Source of the DNA: Xiphydria camelus
Taxonomy: Eukaryota > Arthropoda > Insecta > Hymenoptera > Xiphydriidae
Length of the DNA: 64,000 bases
Direction of reading: 5' to 3'
Assembly: GCA_963678675.1 (NCBI GenBank)
Contig: OY783192.1
Coordinates: 7,140,001-7,204,000 of the forward strand
Positions 25,488 through 36,746 of the stretch are shown in pieces. The number at the start of each line of letters is the position of its first letter. Position 1 is the first letter of the stretch. A model generated the notes under the pieces. That model was not told the origin of the DNA. It was given only the letters and a program-made list of their open reading frames with translations, and searched no databases. The position numbers and the translations under genes were made by a program.

Positions 25488-25690
25488 GTATACCCGTGTG
25501 GAAATGTTCATTGGGCCCCAATTGGGGCACAATTGGGCTGCCCAATTACTAGTTGGGCGCCAATTGGGCAGCCCAATCAGTGCCCAATTGGGCTTTCGTT
25601 GGGCTTGTAACGCTCCGCCCAACCTATTCTCAATTTGGGCCGCCCAATTGGGCCCCAATTGGGCAACCCTATTTATGCCCAATCAACCTG
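25488..25690. repeat. CAATTGGGC-rich element, copy 1
   Basis: It starts GTATACCCGTGTGGAAAT and then carries about a dozen variants of CAATTGGGC and its complement in both orientations, making many overlapping hairpins. The start matches, in inverse orientation, the right end of the element ending at 31265. Confidence 0.6.
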
Positions 25691-25899
25691 AAATATTACT
25701 TTTAATGAATAACAAGATTAATAATGAATAATAAGATTAATAATAATTAATAAGATTTTATATTTTCTCATAAAATGTACAAAAGTAAAATATAAACGTA
25801 TTCAAGCGGAACAATGATTGATACAAATTATATGCGCGGGTTTTCTTAGTTTTTCATAAGTACAATTTAAGAATTTTCTATTTTCATATTTTATAGATA

Positions 25900-26471
25900 T
25901 ACAGGGTGTTCGGAAAAAACACCGACACAGATATAGGGGTGATAGGTTACGTCATTACAAGTATTTTGATATAAGGGACCTATACCCGCAAGCGCCCCCT
26001 TCTGGAGATATCAACTTTTCAAGTTTATAACGACCGAGGTTGATCAAAGTAGAATAATATTGAGTTTTTTGTCTACCTGTACAATTGAAAAACAAATGAA
26101 AACTCCTTGTATCCGCATCATCTTCGAAAAGTACAAGGACTTGAGCCAAGCGGTTATCCTTTCCCCAAGCAGTTTGCGCAGTGGCACATCTATCCAGAAT
26201 CGTTTCCGATGTTGCATGGACATGGGTGGCCGTCATTTTGAGCATTTGCTGTAGTACATTGTTTTTGTATCTCGTAAAATTAAATATTCGTTACCATCTT
26301 GATACGTTTCTTATTATTCTATTTTGATCAACCTCGGTCGTTATAAACTTGAAAAGTTGATATCTCCAGAAGGGGGCGCTTGCGGGTATAGGTCCCTTAT
26401 ATCAAAATACTTGTAATGACGTAACCTATCACCCCTATTTCTGTGTCGGTGTTTTTTCCGAACACCTTGTA
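25900..26471. mobile_element. 572-bp MITE with inverted repeats of about 150 bp
   Basis: TACAGGGTGTTCGGAAAAAA faces TTTTTTCCGAACACCTTGTA; the arms stay almost identical through GGTGATAGGTTACGTCATTA and beyond, to GTTGATCAAA. The centre (about 26070-26310) is unique, with short frames in both directions that I do not recognise. TA at the edges. Confidence 0.85.
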
Positions 26472-26620
26472 TATGCAAGGGGGATTAGGGTGCGATTAAT
26501 AATGTAAAAGGCCAAGGCCATACAGTAAGAAATAATAATAATATAAACGTATTCTTCAGTTTTTAGGGCTATATCATACACTATATACACTACACTACAT
26601 ACACTATATTTATTTAAATA

Positions 26621-27322
26621 TACAGGGTGTTACTTAATGATAGGCCGTAATTGCAAGGGCACATTACTGAATCTATTTCCAGTAGAAAAGTTCATATTAA
26701 CATGGGTCCTAAAATGTCTGATTTTCAAGATACAGGACGTCAAAATTTAAAAAAATCGGTTTTTTAATAATATCTCAGAGATCCTTGTGCCGATTTTGTT
26801 GACATTTGGCACTGTTGTTTATTGTAATAAGATGCTAAGTTAACACTAACTAGAAGATAATTATGAGTTCCAGTGGCGTCCCGGGGGACAGTCTCACGAA
26901 TAATATTTTTTTTCCTCAAAAACGAAGTGAGGTACGAAATAATGTCAAGAGACAAAAAAGTTGTATTTTTAGCTGCTTAATCTGAAAAAAATATAAAATT
27001 TTTTAAAAAGTCAGTGGTGTACACTTTCTTTGTCAATATTATTCGTGAGATTGTCCCCCGGGACGCTACTGGAACTCATAATTATCTTCTAGTTAGTGGT
27101 AAGTTAGCATCTTATTACAATAAACAACAGTGCCAAATGTCAACAAAATCGGCACAAAGATCGTTGAGATATTATTAAAGAACCGATTTTTTTTAAACTT
27201 TGACGTCCTGTATCTTGAAAACCAGACATTTTAGGACACATGTTAATATGAACTTTTCTACTGGAAATAAATTCAGTAATGTGCCCTTGCAATTACGGCC
27301 TATCATTAAGTAACACCCTGTA
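26621..27322. mobile_element. 702-bp palindromic MITE
   Basis: TACAGGGTGTTACTTAATGA faces TCATTAAGTAACACCCTGTA exactly. Arms of about 300 bp continue with few mismatches (GGGACAGTCTCACGAATAAT against its complement), leaving a short spacer near 26925-27030. No coding content. Confidence 0.85.
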
Positions 27323-27382
27323 TATACACTATGCAAAAAAAACAAGCTCGAAGTCGTGAACAGACCGGGCAAGCTAAAAATG

Positions 27383-27599
27383 GCGCGTTGCCACGAGTCG
27401 ACTCAAGTCGAACGATTTGGTAGTTCGATCGTATATATATATAGTCGACTTAAAATTTCTTTTTGTTATGAGTCGGATCGCATGAAGTCGCAAGACGAGC
27501 TACTTCGTTCGATTCGACTAATAACAAAGAAATTTTAAGTCGACTATACACGGTCGAACTACCAAGTCGTTCGACTTGAGTCGACTCGTGGCAACGCGC
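27383..27599. mobile_element. 217-bp foldback just 3' of the small minus-strand gene
   Basis: GCGCGTTGCCACGAGTCGAC faces GTCGACTCGTGGCAACGCGC; pairing continues through TTGGTAGTTCGA and AGTCGACTTAAAATTTCTTT. It ends about 130 bp from the proposed stop codon. Confidence 0.8.
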
Positions 27600-27726
27600 T
27601 TTAAGAGACTAAAAACTACTCGCTGCAGCTACTCGTTCTCGCGCCGTCGTCTGTCGTATTCTCGCCCCCGGCGTTGCCACCTCGGCTTCACGGATGCCAC
27701 GCTCCGCGTTGGACTTCCCTGCCTTC

Positions 27727-29928
27727 TCATCGTCCTCCGTCCCAGTCCCCTGCGTAAGCCAAAGCCGATCCAATGGCCTCGATGGCTGCCTTCTCTGAAG
27801 AAGGGGCTTCCTTGCTGCTCCTTCGAGTTACGGCATCTGACAAAAAACATTACAAAATGATGTATTGCAATCATTACTTTGAAAAGTTCTTACTTCGTAA
27901 ATATATTTCAGAAACAATAATTTACATGAAAAAATATTAATCACTCTCACCTTGGAGCCTGAACTCTTTAAGGAGAAACTTGCTAGACGCTTTGCGGACG
28001 TTCGTGAATTTAACAGCCAGATCTTTTCTTAAATATTTCTTCATGGTGTTCACCACGCTTTTGGAAATATTTTCTTCTACATCCATGAGCGAGTTGAGAG
28101 AAGAAATCTGCAAGTAAAGTTAAAACTTGTAATAGGGTAAAAGTGGGATAGACGCCTCGATTGAAGAGCGAGTTCAAAATCGATTATCTCGAAATTGATT
28201 GCAGATATCGAAGAAAAGTTTAAACGAAAAATATTCCTCTATATTTTTACTATAAAAAAACTGCTTTACATTTTTTGCATATCTCTACTGCGTTTCGAGA
28301 TAATCACGTTCAAAGTTAAATAGAGACCGGGGCGTCTATCCCACTTTTACCTTATAGTCCGGGAGGTAGGGGTCTATTTTGAAAGTGTTTTCATGCCATT
28401 AAATATTTAGCTACACTTACTAATTAGCTTTGGTATTGTATGAAAGTGAACGTCAGCTGACGCACCCGCGGTGGGTGGGATTGTGGGAGGCTGTGGAACT
28501 TGATAAAAAATAATTGTTGCACAGTTATTTTATGCCAACAGAGAGATATTTGTTTTACGAATACTTGACGTTAGGTACTGTCGAAAAGAAATGGTCAGCT
28601 GTGTCGTGGAGGGGGGATTTCACGTCAGCTGGTCAGGTAAACATGTAAAAAAATTAATAAAATTAAGTTAATGTAGACTCAAATATTTTTTTTAGGCGAC
28701 TCCTGACATATGTACAAGTATGAAAATAATAGTCAGCTACATATACCGTATGTCTGACAGCAAGCGCAACAGGAGCTATAACCTGAAAATTTGACTTCGG
28801 CAGTGTTTGGAGGATGCTCGAGTCACTCATAAACGCTGCTCGCACAGCGTAAGGGCGAAAAGTGTCAAAATGTCTGATTTCTCGATAGCTGTCAATTTTT
28901 TCTTATTTGTGAGTGACTTGAGCACCCTCCAAACACTGCCGAGAAGTCAAATTTTAGGTTACAGCTCCTGTTGCGCTTGCCGTCAGACATACGGTATAGT
29001 GGGGGGAAGACCGTCAGCTGGAGCGAAAACATATGATTGCGCCCAATACTCCAAACGACGCGCGTTATTTTTTACGGTCCAGCTGACGAACTTTACCTCA
29101 AGAGGCATTCAGCTGACTACAATTTTCAAACTTTATGTGATAAAAACTATAACATTTTCAAATATCAAGTGGACTTCTGTCAATTTAGCTAAACTACAGG
29201 CAGGGCCGCGTCTAATGAGTGGCCATTTCGTGCCACGCACGAAGGCGCGCATGAAGGCGCACTAGTCATGGGGCGCCAAAAGGCCTCATACCTTCTCTAG
29301 AAAAGGGCGCCAAGCACGAAGGCGCCTCATCATCTAGAAGCGGCCCTGACTACAGGGAAATAAAAACTGTTCAGCAGAGCTCTTCTTCGCCTCGGATGTA
29401 AAGATGGAAATTATAAAATATCATCATTTACACCTCACACAAAGCACGTTTTTGCAAATAACTTTTCTGTAACATTCCTGCAATATTTTACAATATTCGT
29501 GAACACTACCGCGTATATTAGAAATATCTATTTCTCGATAAAAACGTTTCGGAATCATTATGTCGAAAGATCTCCACGATAAGGTACAGTTCGATAAGAT
29601 TGTACTTGCTTGGGCTGAATTATATGGGGTTTTTATAATTATTTTAGGAAGTCCCAGAAAAATACAGGTGCAGCAAAATATCGATGCTCTGTGATAGAAA
29701 GAATAAGGAATAACCCTCGAACCCTAATCGGTATCAGTGATTCCTCATTGACCGTCGTTACACCAGAGACGAAGAAGAGATGAAATAGAAGTGAGGTACA
29801 TGTACACTTCAGGTTTGACAGGTCGTGTAGGTATAAATTGGAACTTGTGATTGTACGAAAGAGGAAATATATCGATAGAGAAAAAATAATGATAAAGTAA
29901 TTACTTGATTATTGTGATCCGATTCCAT
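27727..29928 (-). CDS. Small spliced gene, C-terminal part resembles DUF4806; 5' exon tentative
   Basis: Two exons read well on the minus strand. Exon 28107-27951 follows a TTTACTTGCAG acceptor and ends CAAG before GTGAGAGTGA; it encodes 52 residues including YLRKDLAVKF and KFLLKEF. Terminal exon 27836-27727 follows TTTTTTGTCAG, joins in phase 1, and encodes DAVTRRSSKE, then AAIEAI and YAGDWDGGR before TGA. This order resembles the C-terminal half of DUF4806 proteins, common and poorly understood in insects (a family judgement from memory, not a search). A possible first exon, 29928-29905, encodes MESDHNNQ before a GTAATT donor and is in phase; the 96-residue product would lack the N-terminal part of the usual domain. 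The 1.8-kb first intron is full of foldback elements. It may be a real small gene or the remnant of a larger one. Confidence 0.45.
28132..28356. mobile_element. 225-bp MITE in intron of the minus-strand gene
   Basis: GGTAAAAGTGGGATAGACGC faces GCGTCTATCCCACTTTTACC; TTATCTCGAAA and TTTCGAGATAA are also mirrored inside. No target duplication is clear. Confidence 0.75.
28451..29117. repeat. Cluster of six CAGCTG (GTCAGCTG) motifs
   Basis: CAGCTG occurs at about 28453, 28595, 28625, 29014, 29080 and 29110, nearly always with GTC or GAC flanks, plus a near match GTCAGCTAC at 28732. CAGCTG is an E-box core; clustering here may simply reflect repeats inside a mobile element. Confidence 0.6.
28744..28996. 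mobile_element. 253-bp foldback within the CAGCTG cluster
   Basis: TACCGTATGTCTGACAGCAA faces GCCGTCAGACATACGGTA; CCTCCAAACACTGCCGA is mirrored as TCGGCAGTGTTTGGAGG. Arms are about 85 bp with a spacer of about 80 bp. Confidence 0.8.
29201..29348. mobile_element. 148-bp hAT-like MITE, copy 1, with 8-bp target duplication
   Basis: Ends are CAGGGCCGCGTCTAATGA and TCATCTAGAAGCGGCCCTG. The 8 bp ACTACAGG occurs immediately on both sides. CAGGG-type termini with 8-bp duplications mark hAT elements. The interior repeats GCACGAAGGCGC motifs. A near-identical copy is at 62263-62410. Confidence 0.9.
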
Positions 29929-30261
29929 TGCATCTCCTATTTTTCTTCCACGGCTTGTTGATGGAGAAGAAAAACCATTGATTTATCCCGTGCTCGCATG
30001 ACGCTGAAAACAAAAAATAGAATATCCACAAAGATATATGTCCTTCATAGGCAATCAAAGTGAGGTTAGAATGGTCAGATTGTAAGTAACTTATCTGATG
30101 GCAATTCTTCTGAGATGCTGCCGTCTCCTTTACTGCTCTTTATGTACAGGCATCCAGAGAAAAGTAGCACTGCATCCGTTCACTATCACGATTCACGATT
30201 ATTAAAAAAAATACAAACGATTAGCAAACTACACGGAGCGTCTGTCACATTCACCACTATT

Positions 30262-30600
30262 TGCCAGGGCCATCCCGAAAAAAGGGGTCGTTTTCAGCCT
30301 CTCTCCAGGGCCGTACTCTTTTCCTGGGACGGCCCTTGCGAATTTCTAAACACAAAAATAGCCGTAGCGCCTAAACTAAAATAGCTAGAAAAAAAAAAGT
30401 CATAAAGCAAAGATTAGAATGTCATTATCTACAACTTTTATTAAGGTCATTTTGTCGAAAAAAAAAATAATAATAAAATAATAAAAAAGCCTTTTGATTC
30501 GGTACTTTGGAGACTACCCTTAAACAGCCCTGAAAAAATCACATTACCCTCGTCGATTTGTTTGCGGCATAGGTAAAAATGGATAAGTGCCTTGGACTAA
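30262..30600. mobile_element. Partial copy of the outer element at 53.7-56.9 kb
   Basis: It shares TAGCCGTAGCGCCTAAACTA, TATCTACAACTTTTATT, AAACAGCCCTGAAAAAATCA and the end GGATAAGTGCCTTGGACTA with the 53676-56860 element, but has only the right half and a degraded central GCCAGGGCC hairpin. Confidence 0.7.
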
Positions 30601-31265
30601 GTGATTAGGTGCCTCAGTTGGGGCCAGATTGGGGTACCCAATGTAGCCCCAACTAAACGCTAATACTATATCGTATCACCTGACCCAAATTTCAGTCACT
30701 AAAAGTTCGGAATAGATTTCAATTTTATTTATTCTGTAATAGAAATGGCCAATTTATCATTATTCTTACTCCACTCAATTTGAAAAATGCTGTAAAGATT
30801 ATTAAAAACGCAATTATCAAAGAATGAAATATATTATATATTTATTACCAATGTCATCATAATAAAGTTAGTAAAGTTTTTGAGGCGATGCTATCAACAT
30901 TAAAACATAAAAATTATACAATATTTCTTGCTAGGGTAGTGATTAGGTACCTTGGTTGGGGCCAGATTGGGGTGCCCAACGTAGCCCCAACTAGTACCTT
31001 AGTTGGGGCCTGATTGGGCTGCCCAACGTAGCCCCAACTAAACGCTAATACTACATCGTATCACCTGACCCAAATTCCAGTCACTAAAAGTTCGGAATAA
31101 GTTCTAAATGTCCAGATTTATTTTTACTTCCGGTACATAAATAAAACAAACAATTGTATCTATTCGATTTATTATATTTTATTCAAATTGGGCCGCCCAA
31201 TTGGTGCCTAATTTGCGCCCAATTACTAATTGGGCCAACTTGGGCAGATTTCCACATGGGTATAC
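30601..31265. repeat. CAATTGGGC/TTGGGGCC-rich element, copy 2, with internal direct repeat
   Basis: GTGATTAGGT, then TTGGGGCCAGATTGGGGT and GTAGCCCCAACTA, then CACCTGACCCAAAT and CAGTCACTAAAAGTTCGGAA, occur at 30601-30715 and again at 30939-31100. The right end TTTCCACATGGGTATACG mirrors the left end of copy 1 at 25488. Confidence 0.65.
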
Positions 31266-33215
31266 GCACAAACGCAAGAACACTTCACAATTACTTATAG
31301 CCTTAACGCAAGGAAAACCATAAAGCCTCGTAAAATCGATGCTTGTGTGTGAGACACTGATATAAGAATTTATAGCGATTAAAAAAGTTCATCAGGACCT
31401 TTTGGAAGGAGGCTTGAAGAGCAACATTACAGGTGGTTCTCGTATTCTTGTGCTCCACGTGCACTACTACTACACTACCATTTTTTGGTCCAATTTTTCA
31501 ATATTATTTCTAAAGGCTTTAAATAAATTTTGTATTCTCTGGCATGAAGTTTAATAGAACTTTATTTTGCTAATAAAATAGTTATAAATACCCTTAACTA
31601 TTCTTCATCCTAGTAGAGATCTTATTGTACTTAGCTTTTCTAGGACTTTTTACAGCAAGGGAAAGATAATTCCAACAGATGACACGAGTATGATATTTCA
31701 TTTCTTCTAGAACCGTTAAATAAATTCAGGATCCGCTTAGTCACAAGAAAAAATGACCAGATAGTCAAAAGCGACGGGCATACGTAAGAATAATGGTCTT
31801 GTCAGTGACGCGTCTTCGAGGGCCCTCCTCTTGCCTCACCAAAAGGCCTCCAACCAGCGAGGTCAATCCGGGAGGTCGTGGTATTATCCACTGAGACTTT
31901 TTGAATGTAATCCTATATAATCGGTCACGGCCATTGTCCTATCGCGCGTAATATTCCTCCAGGAAATTATCATAAAAACTTGACCGGACGATGCGCTCCT
32001 CGGGATTCATAGAACGAACCTCCCGAGTGCGTTGTAATGACGTAAACCTTTTATGACAACATGAAACGTGCGGTGGATATGTGCTTTTACGACCGAATGT
32101 TCTTAATTTTGCATTATTACCGTGTATTTATGAATATAACGTAGAGTGCACATAAACGAGAATTTCTACATATACATATGCAAAAAATCAGTATGCGTAA
32201 GAATCCTAAATATCGACCGAAGAGCAATTGCTAAAATTGAGTATTCAGTGCGAATTATAGCACTAAACACTAAAAATATGTGTGCAAAAATTGAAGTATA
32301 AATATTTTTAGACCAAATTAATACCACTCTAGGTCCAGTGCGAACTACAGATAATGACTGTTCTAGTTTCTCTATACTATTTTCTCTATATTATTTTAAC
32401 CCGGTTTTAGTTTCAATCTTACTTTTACTCTTCGCGCCTATTTACTCTACATTGTTTCACCTTTACTTCTATTCCTGTTCGACATCGTTGTTAATTCTTT
32501 TCATACATAACTTATTCCACTTCTTTCATTTTATTTGATATGTTTTGCACTTTGCTAATTTTTTTTTATTACGTAATATGCATATGTCTATATATTATAT
32601 ATATAAATGGGATAAAATTTCTTTTTATATTCAATACACTGGTGTAAAAGTTTCTTAAAAGCATATGTCATACCTATCAATAAATGACGTACGTGCGAGG
32701 GCTAAATGTAATCTACATTCGACACACAGATATATAATATGTATAAAGTAGGTCGAATCTGGTGTAGAGCTTAATTTCAGGTCAAGGAATAGGTCAGATC
32801 GTAGGAATACGATTGGGTATAAATTAGTTCACTGATTTGAGCATACCAGCCAATAAAGTCAACAATTGAGCCGTTCACTACGACAAAAATTCCATCAATA
32901 TTTAGCAGGCCTTTGGCTAACGAAGTACGTAAGAGTTTTGAGAAATCAACTAAAAATATCCACTTAAGTTGTTATTGCATTGACTGATCCAGTTACAAAG
33001 TAGATGCACAAACATGCCGTGTGCTTCTGCGGAAAAGCAGAGCAAATATTTTCAATCTTTAAGCCACTTTCCCTCGAACACATCATTTAGTGAGTACTCG
33101 CGTTGTAACAAGCGTGTCGCGTGGTTAGTACGGAAACTTTATCCGAGGCGTTCACCTAAAGTATGTCGTAAACGGCGAGGTCATTCACCACGTGTATCCT
33201 ATTATCCCCACGTCC
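31266..33215. other. No supported gene; AT-rich unique sequence
   Basis: No repeat longer than simple AT tracts and no convincing exon. It separates the repeat cluster from the transporter gene. Confidence 0.4.
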
Positions 33216-33383
33216 TATAAATATTAACCAGAACTTTGACATCGAGTGTCTACTGTGAACTCGCCCACTCGGTAACATTGAAATAAAAATTTTCGGATAG
33301 AGCTTGTCTAGATAGTGGCGAGAGATAAAAACGGTTCATTCAAAGATAAAAGTGAAAGAGAAGAAGATAGAAGCTGTATAAAA
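33216..33383 (+). promoter_or_regulatory. Candidate TATA boxes upstream of the transporter gene
   Basis: TATAAATA at 33216-33223 and TATAAAA at 33377-33383 lie 0.5-0.7 kb upstream of the proposed start codon. Position is plausible for a core promoter, but such AT-rich octamers are common here and no clear initiator was recognised. Confidence 0.2.
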
Positions 33384-33913
33384 TGTACGTTTCGACATAC
33401 CGTAATTCATTCGACATTCATTCGGATGCCGTAATGATAATTATCGTAGTCAGTAGTTTAGTTCGATTTGAAAGGAAATTCGTCGATGTAAAAAATCTTC
33501 AACGGTTCGAAATTGTTTTTCAAGCGATGAAAGGATTATAAAATCGGACCCTGCAAACTTGCCCTTTCATAAAATCTTATTACGACTAGCAATTATACGA
33601 CAATATTGCCGTGGTAAAGTGACCACTGCAATATAAGTAACTAGAAACTGTACGTACGTTATGCATCGATAACCCTAGATAATGCTCTGTGATTTGATTG
33701 TAGCTAAAAAGGATCGGCGTGGCCATTGAGCTGCCGAACACCACACGATCGCGTTGCTATAAGCGACAATTCTGTCAGTCGCCCCGGAGCTCGCCAGTCA
33801 TGAAGGTGTAAAGCGATTTTCGCTTCATCCGCCGCGTTTATATACTCGAAGAGTCGTCGAGCTACATAGCTGTCTCCTCGGAATCGTCGAGCGTTCAACA
33901 ACCGGACGCGAAC

Positions 33914-36746
33914 ATGGGTACGAACAGGTTTTACGGTATCGATGATACTGTAGTTTTCGCGATATTTTCTGTTCTAAACGTACGAGGTTAACACGCATAG
34001 TTTGTATCGTATTTCGTCGATAAGTGATAACTCATCTTTGCCGGTCTATCACAGCAGGTGTGGTGCGCTTCATGTTCGCGATAATGCTCTGCATCGCGAA
34101 TATGATCATCTACGGGCTCAAGGTGAACATCGCAACGACCATTATAGGCATGGTCAAAGCCAGTGGCAATGAAATTAGTGGAAAAGCATCTGACGAGTGT
34201 CCGGAGTACGCGGAAAGTGTTAAAAGTGATGCCGGTGCCGATATAGATGGTCCATTCGACTGGACAACTACCCAGCAAGGCTTGGTTGTCAGTATTTATT
34301 TCGCCGGATATCTAATCGGCATGTTTCCTTCTGGATATTGTGCAGATCGGTGCGTAGGATTGTGTAAAATATCATCGCCAACGTCCTTCGCGTCGTTGTT
34401 AAGCGATTCATGTCTAGATCGGTTTCGTTTTATTGCCCAGGTTCGACGTGAATATCCTTCCACGGCTTTCAGGTTCAACACTAAGTGGGTCCTGCTGATA
34501 TGCGTGTTCCTCAATGCGATTTTCACCCTCCTGGTACCGATCAGCGCCCAAAAAATAGAGGTGCTCTTCCTCTTCAGATTTCTCACGGGTCTGGTGAGCT
34601 CCGCGAACCTTCCCGTGGTCAACGTACTCATCGGCAAATGGGTCGTGTACGAGGAGAAGAGCATGTGGGTCGGCATAATATACGCGGGAACTTCTCTGGG
34701 TACCGTAATCTCGATCTTGACCTCGGGCATGATCATGAATTACGTGAGCTGGCAGGCCGTCTTCTATATTCACGGTACTCTGCCGCTCGTTTGGTGCATC
34801 GTTTTCGCCATTTTCTTCGCGGACAATCCAGAAACGCAAAAGTTCATCTCCGAGGAGGAGAGGACGTTGCTGGTCGAGTCGTACGGTCATCGAACTCCCG
34901 GCGCGGCTGACGTCAAGGTCCCGTGGAAAGCGATGTTCACTTCCGTGCCATTCTGGGCTCTAATTGCGACCAATACTCTGGGCAATTTCTGTTGGTACTT
35001 CCTGCTCACGCAGCTACCGCTCTTTATGAACAAAATGCTCCGGTTCAACATTAAATCGGTAAGCGAACGTTATTGCCGGCGAGATACCGTACGAAGTAGG
35101 CGCGCTGTTTCTGCTGTATCCCCTTCACTGATGTTTATTCGCCTTTATTCGTATTACAATGTCACTCATATATACAGAGTGTCCTTCTTAAAAGGTTCTT
35201 ACGGAGTGTGGCTTAATTTTGTCAGTACTTATTCACCGATAAATGGCAAGACTATACTAGCCAGTGGGATAAACATTAACCAACACTCAAGTCGATCGAC
35301 ACTCATCCCACCGATCATAGCAGTTTTGGTATTTGTCGGCGATATAAACATTGACGAAATTAATCTACCCCCTGTATAAACCTTCTGAGCGGGACACCTT
35401 GTACATAGTCTACCGTACGCACATCTAGTACGTCGTTACTTATCAACTAGCTACTAATCGAAGCCAGAGTATTAACGTTTCCCGCGTGGTTCACAGAATG
35501 CCGCAATAAGCTGCTTGCCGTATTTGGTGAACGCCGTCGCCAATCCATCACTGGGACGATTCCTGGACTGGGGCCGGAAAAAAGACTACTGGAGCCAAAC
35601 GACTGCTCGTAAAACTGCCGTTACCATAAGTAAGTACACGCGCCCGATACCGACGAGCGGCGTTTCCGTTTCGTTCCGTCCACTTTGGCCGGTGAATATT
35701 CGCGAAGGTGAAATGTCAACGAGGCACATTACCGAAGCGGTAGGTATTTGCCCGCAGGTTGCGTGCCGCCCAGTATATTTCTCATAGTGATCGCTTACAT
35801 CGGCTGCGCTCGGGAAGTGACAACGGTGCTCATGGCCATGAGCGTCGTGATCTGCGGTGCCATTTTCGTCGGCCACCTCTGCAATCAAAACGATCTCGCG
35901 CCGAACTACGCGGGGATTCTTATGGGCATCACGAACACGCCCGGTACAATTTCCGCTTTCATACTTCCGGCTTTAGTGGGAAAGCTGATGGAACACGGTG
36001 TAAGTATCATCGAAGCGTCCGCTTTCTAAAATAAAACCCGGAAGTCTTCGTTAATAAATCTTCTCCCAGTTCCCTCTTGCAAAAATTGAAGCTGGGTGAG
36101 TTCGGTCGAATCGAATTGAACTCGGAATCGCAAACATCCTCTCTTAAGACGCCGTATTGAAATCTCTGCCGCGTGTGGCCTTCGGCTTCACGATAGACGA
36201 GCCGAGTTATGCGGCATTTTAACGAGACTCGGTGAATCGAGTAAATGATTTGGACAGACGTTTGGTGTTGGTACTTTCACACTACAAAAGTCCGTCACTC
36301 GACTCGATGTGGTCTCTACACTGCGTTATTATAAACCGGCCCTTAACTCTCTCTTTCTCTGTTCACTCTGGGTCAGTCGAGTTACCTCGCGGCTTAAGGC
36401 CGTTTCGCGGTGTGGACGGTCAAGGCTACGACTTTATAAACTTTGACGCGGTACTCTCCGCGGGCGAAACTGATTTGACTGGGCTCGACTCGACTCCTCT
36501 ATTGCCTCGAGCGCTCTATTTGCCCTTCAGAAATTGATTCGATTGAAACATTCATCTTCTCTCTTCCAGCACACTTTTCAGCAATGGAGATACGTTTTCT
36601 GGATCAATATCGTGGCCCAGTTACTCGCTTGGATAATCTTCATGATATTTGGCTCGGCAAAAATTCAGGACTGGAACTACCCGGAGGACAAGCCGGTGGC
36701 AGAATCGACCAAGGAAGCGGAGCAGGAGACGACGAAAACTTTGTAA
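33914..36746 (+). CDS. SLC17-type (sialin / phosphate cotransporter-like) MFS transporter, multi-exon
   Basis: Predicted 12-helix membrane anion transporter of the major facilitator superfamily, SLC17 branch (family members move phosphate, sialic acid or glutamate with Na+ or H+); the substrate cannot be told. Exons seen: 34058-34349, 34473-35058, 35497-35629, 35758-35999, 36570-36746 (TAA), all with GT-AG introns and matching phases (2, 0, 1, 0). Three donors are GTAAGY. Family landmarks in order: helix 1 with YGLKVN, FDWTTTQQG before helix 2, GYCADRFNTKW in the loop 2-3 (formed only after splicing), FYIHG, PWKAMFTSVPFW, LPYLV, NDLAPNYAGILMGITNTPG, and Q-W-N-Y-P near the C-terminus. The 5' end is uncertain: ATGG at 33914-33917 before a GTACGA donor joins exon 2 in phase, giving 477 residues, a normal family length; a more distant first exon is possible. 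Helix 1 has Lys where characterised vertebrate members have Arg. Intron 3 holds a MITE. I saw no AATAAA close downstream. Confidence 0.88.
35173..35403. mobile_element. 231-bp palindromic MITE in intron 3 of the transporter gene
   Basis: The left end TACAGAGTGTCC pairs with GGGACACCTTGTA at the right end, and pairing continues through CTTCTTAAAAGGTT and AACCTTCTGAGC into most of the arms. It lies wholly between the donor at 35059 and acceptor at 35496, so it does not touch coding sequence. Ends resemble the other TACAGGGTG elements in this window. TA at both edges would fit a Tc1/mariner-like target, but no transposase is present. Confidence 0.75.
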
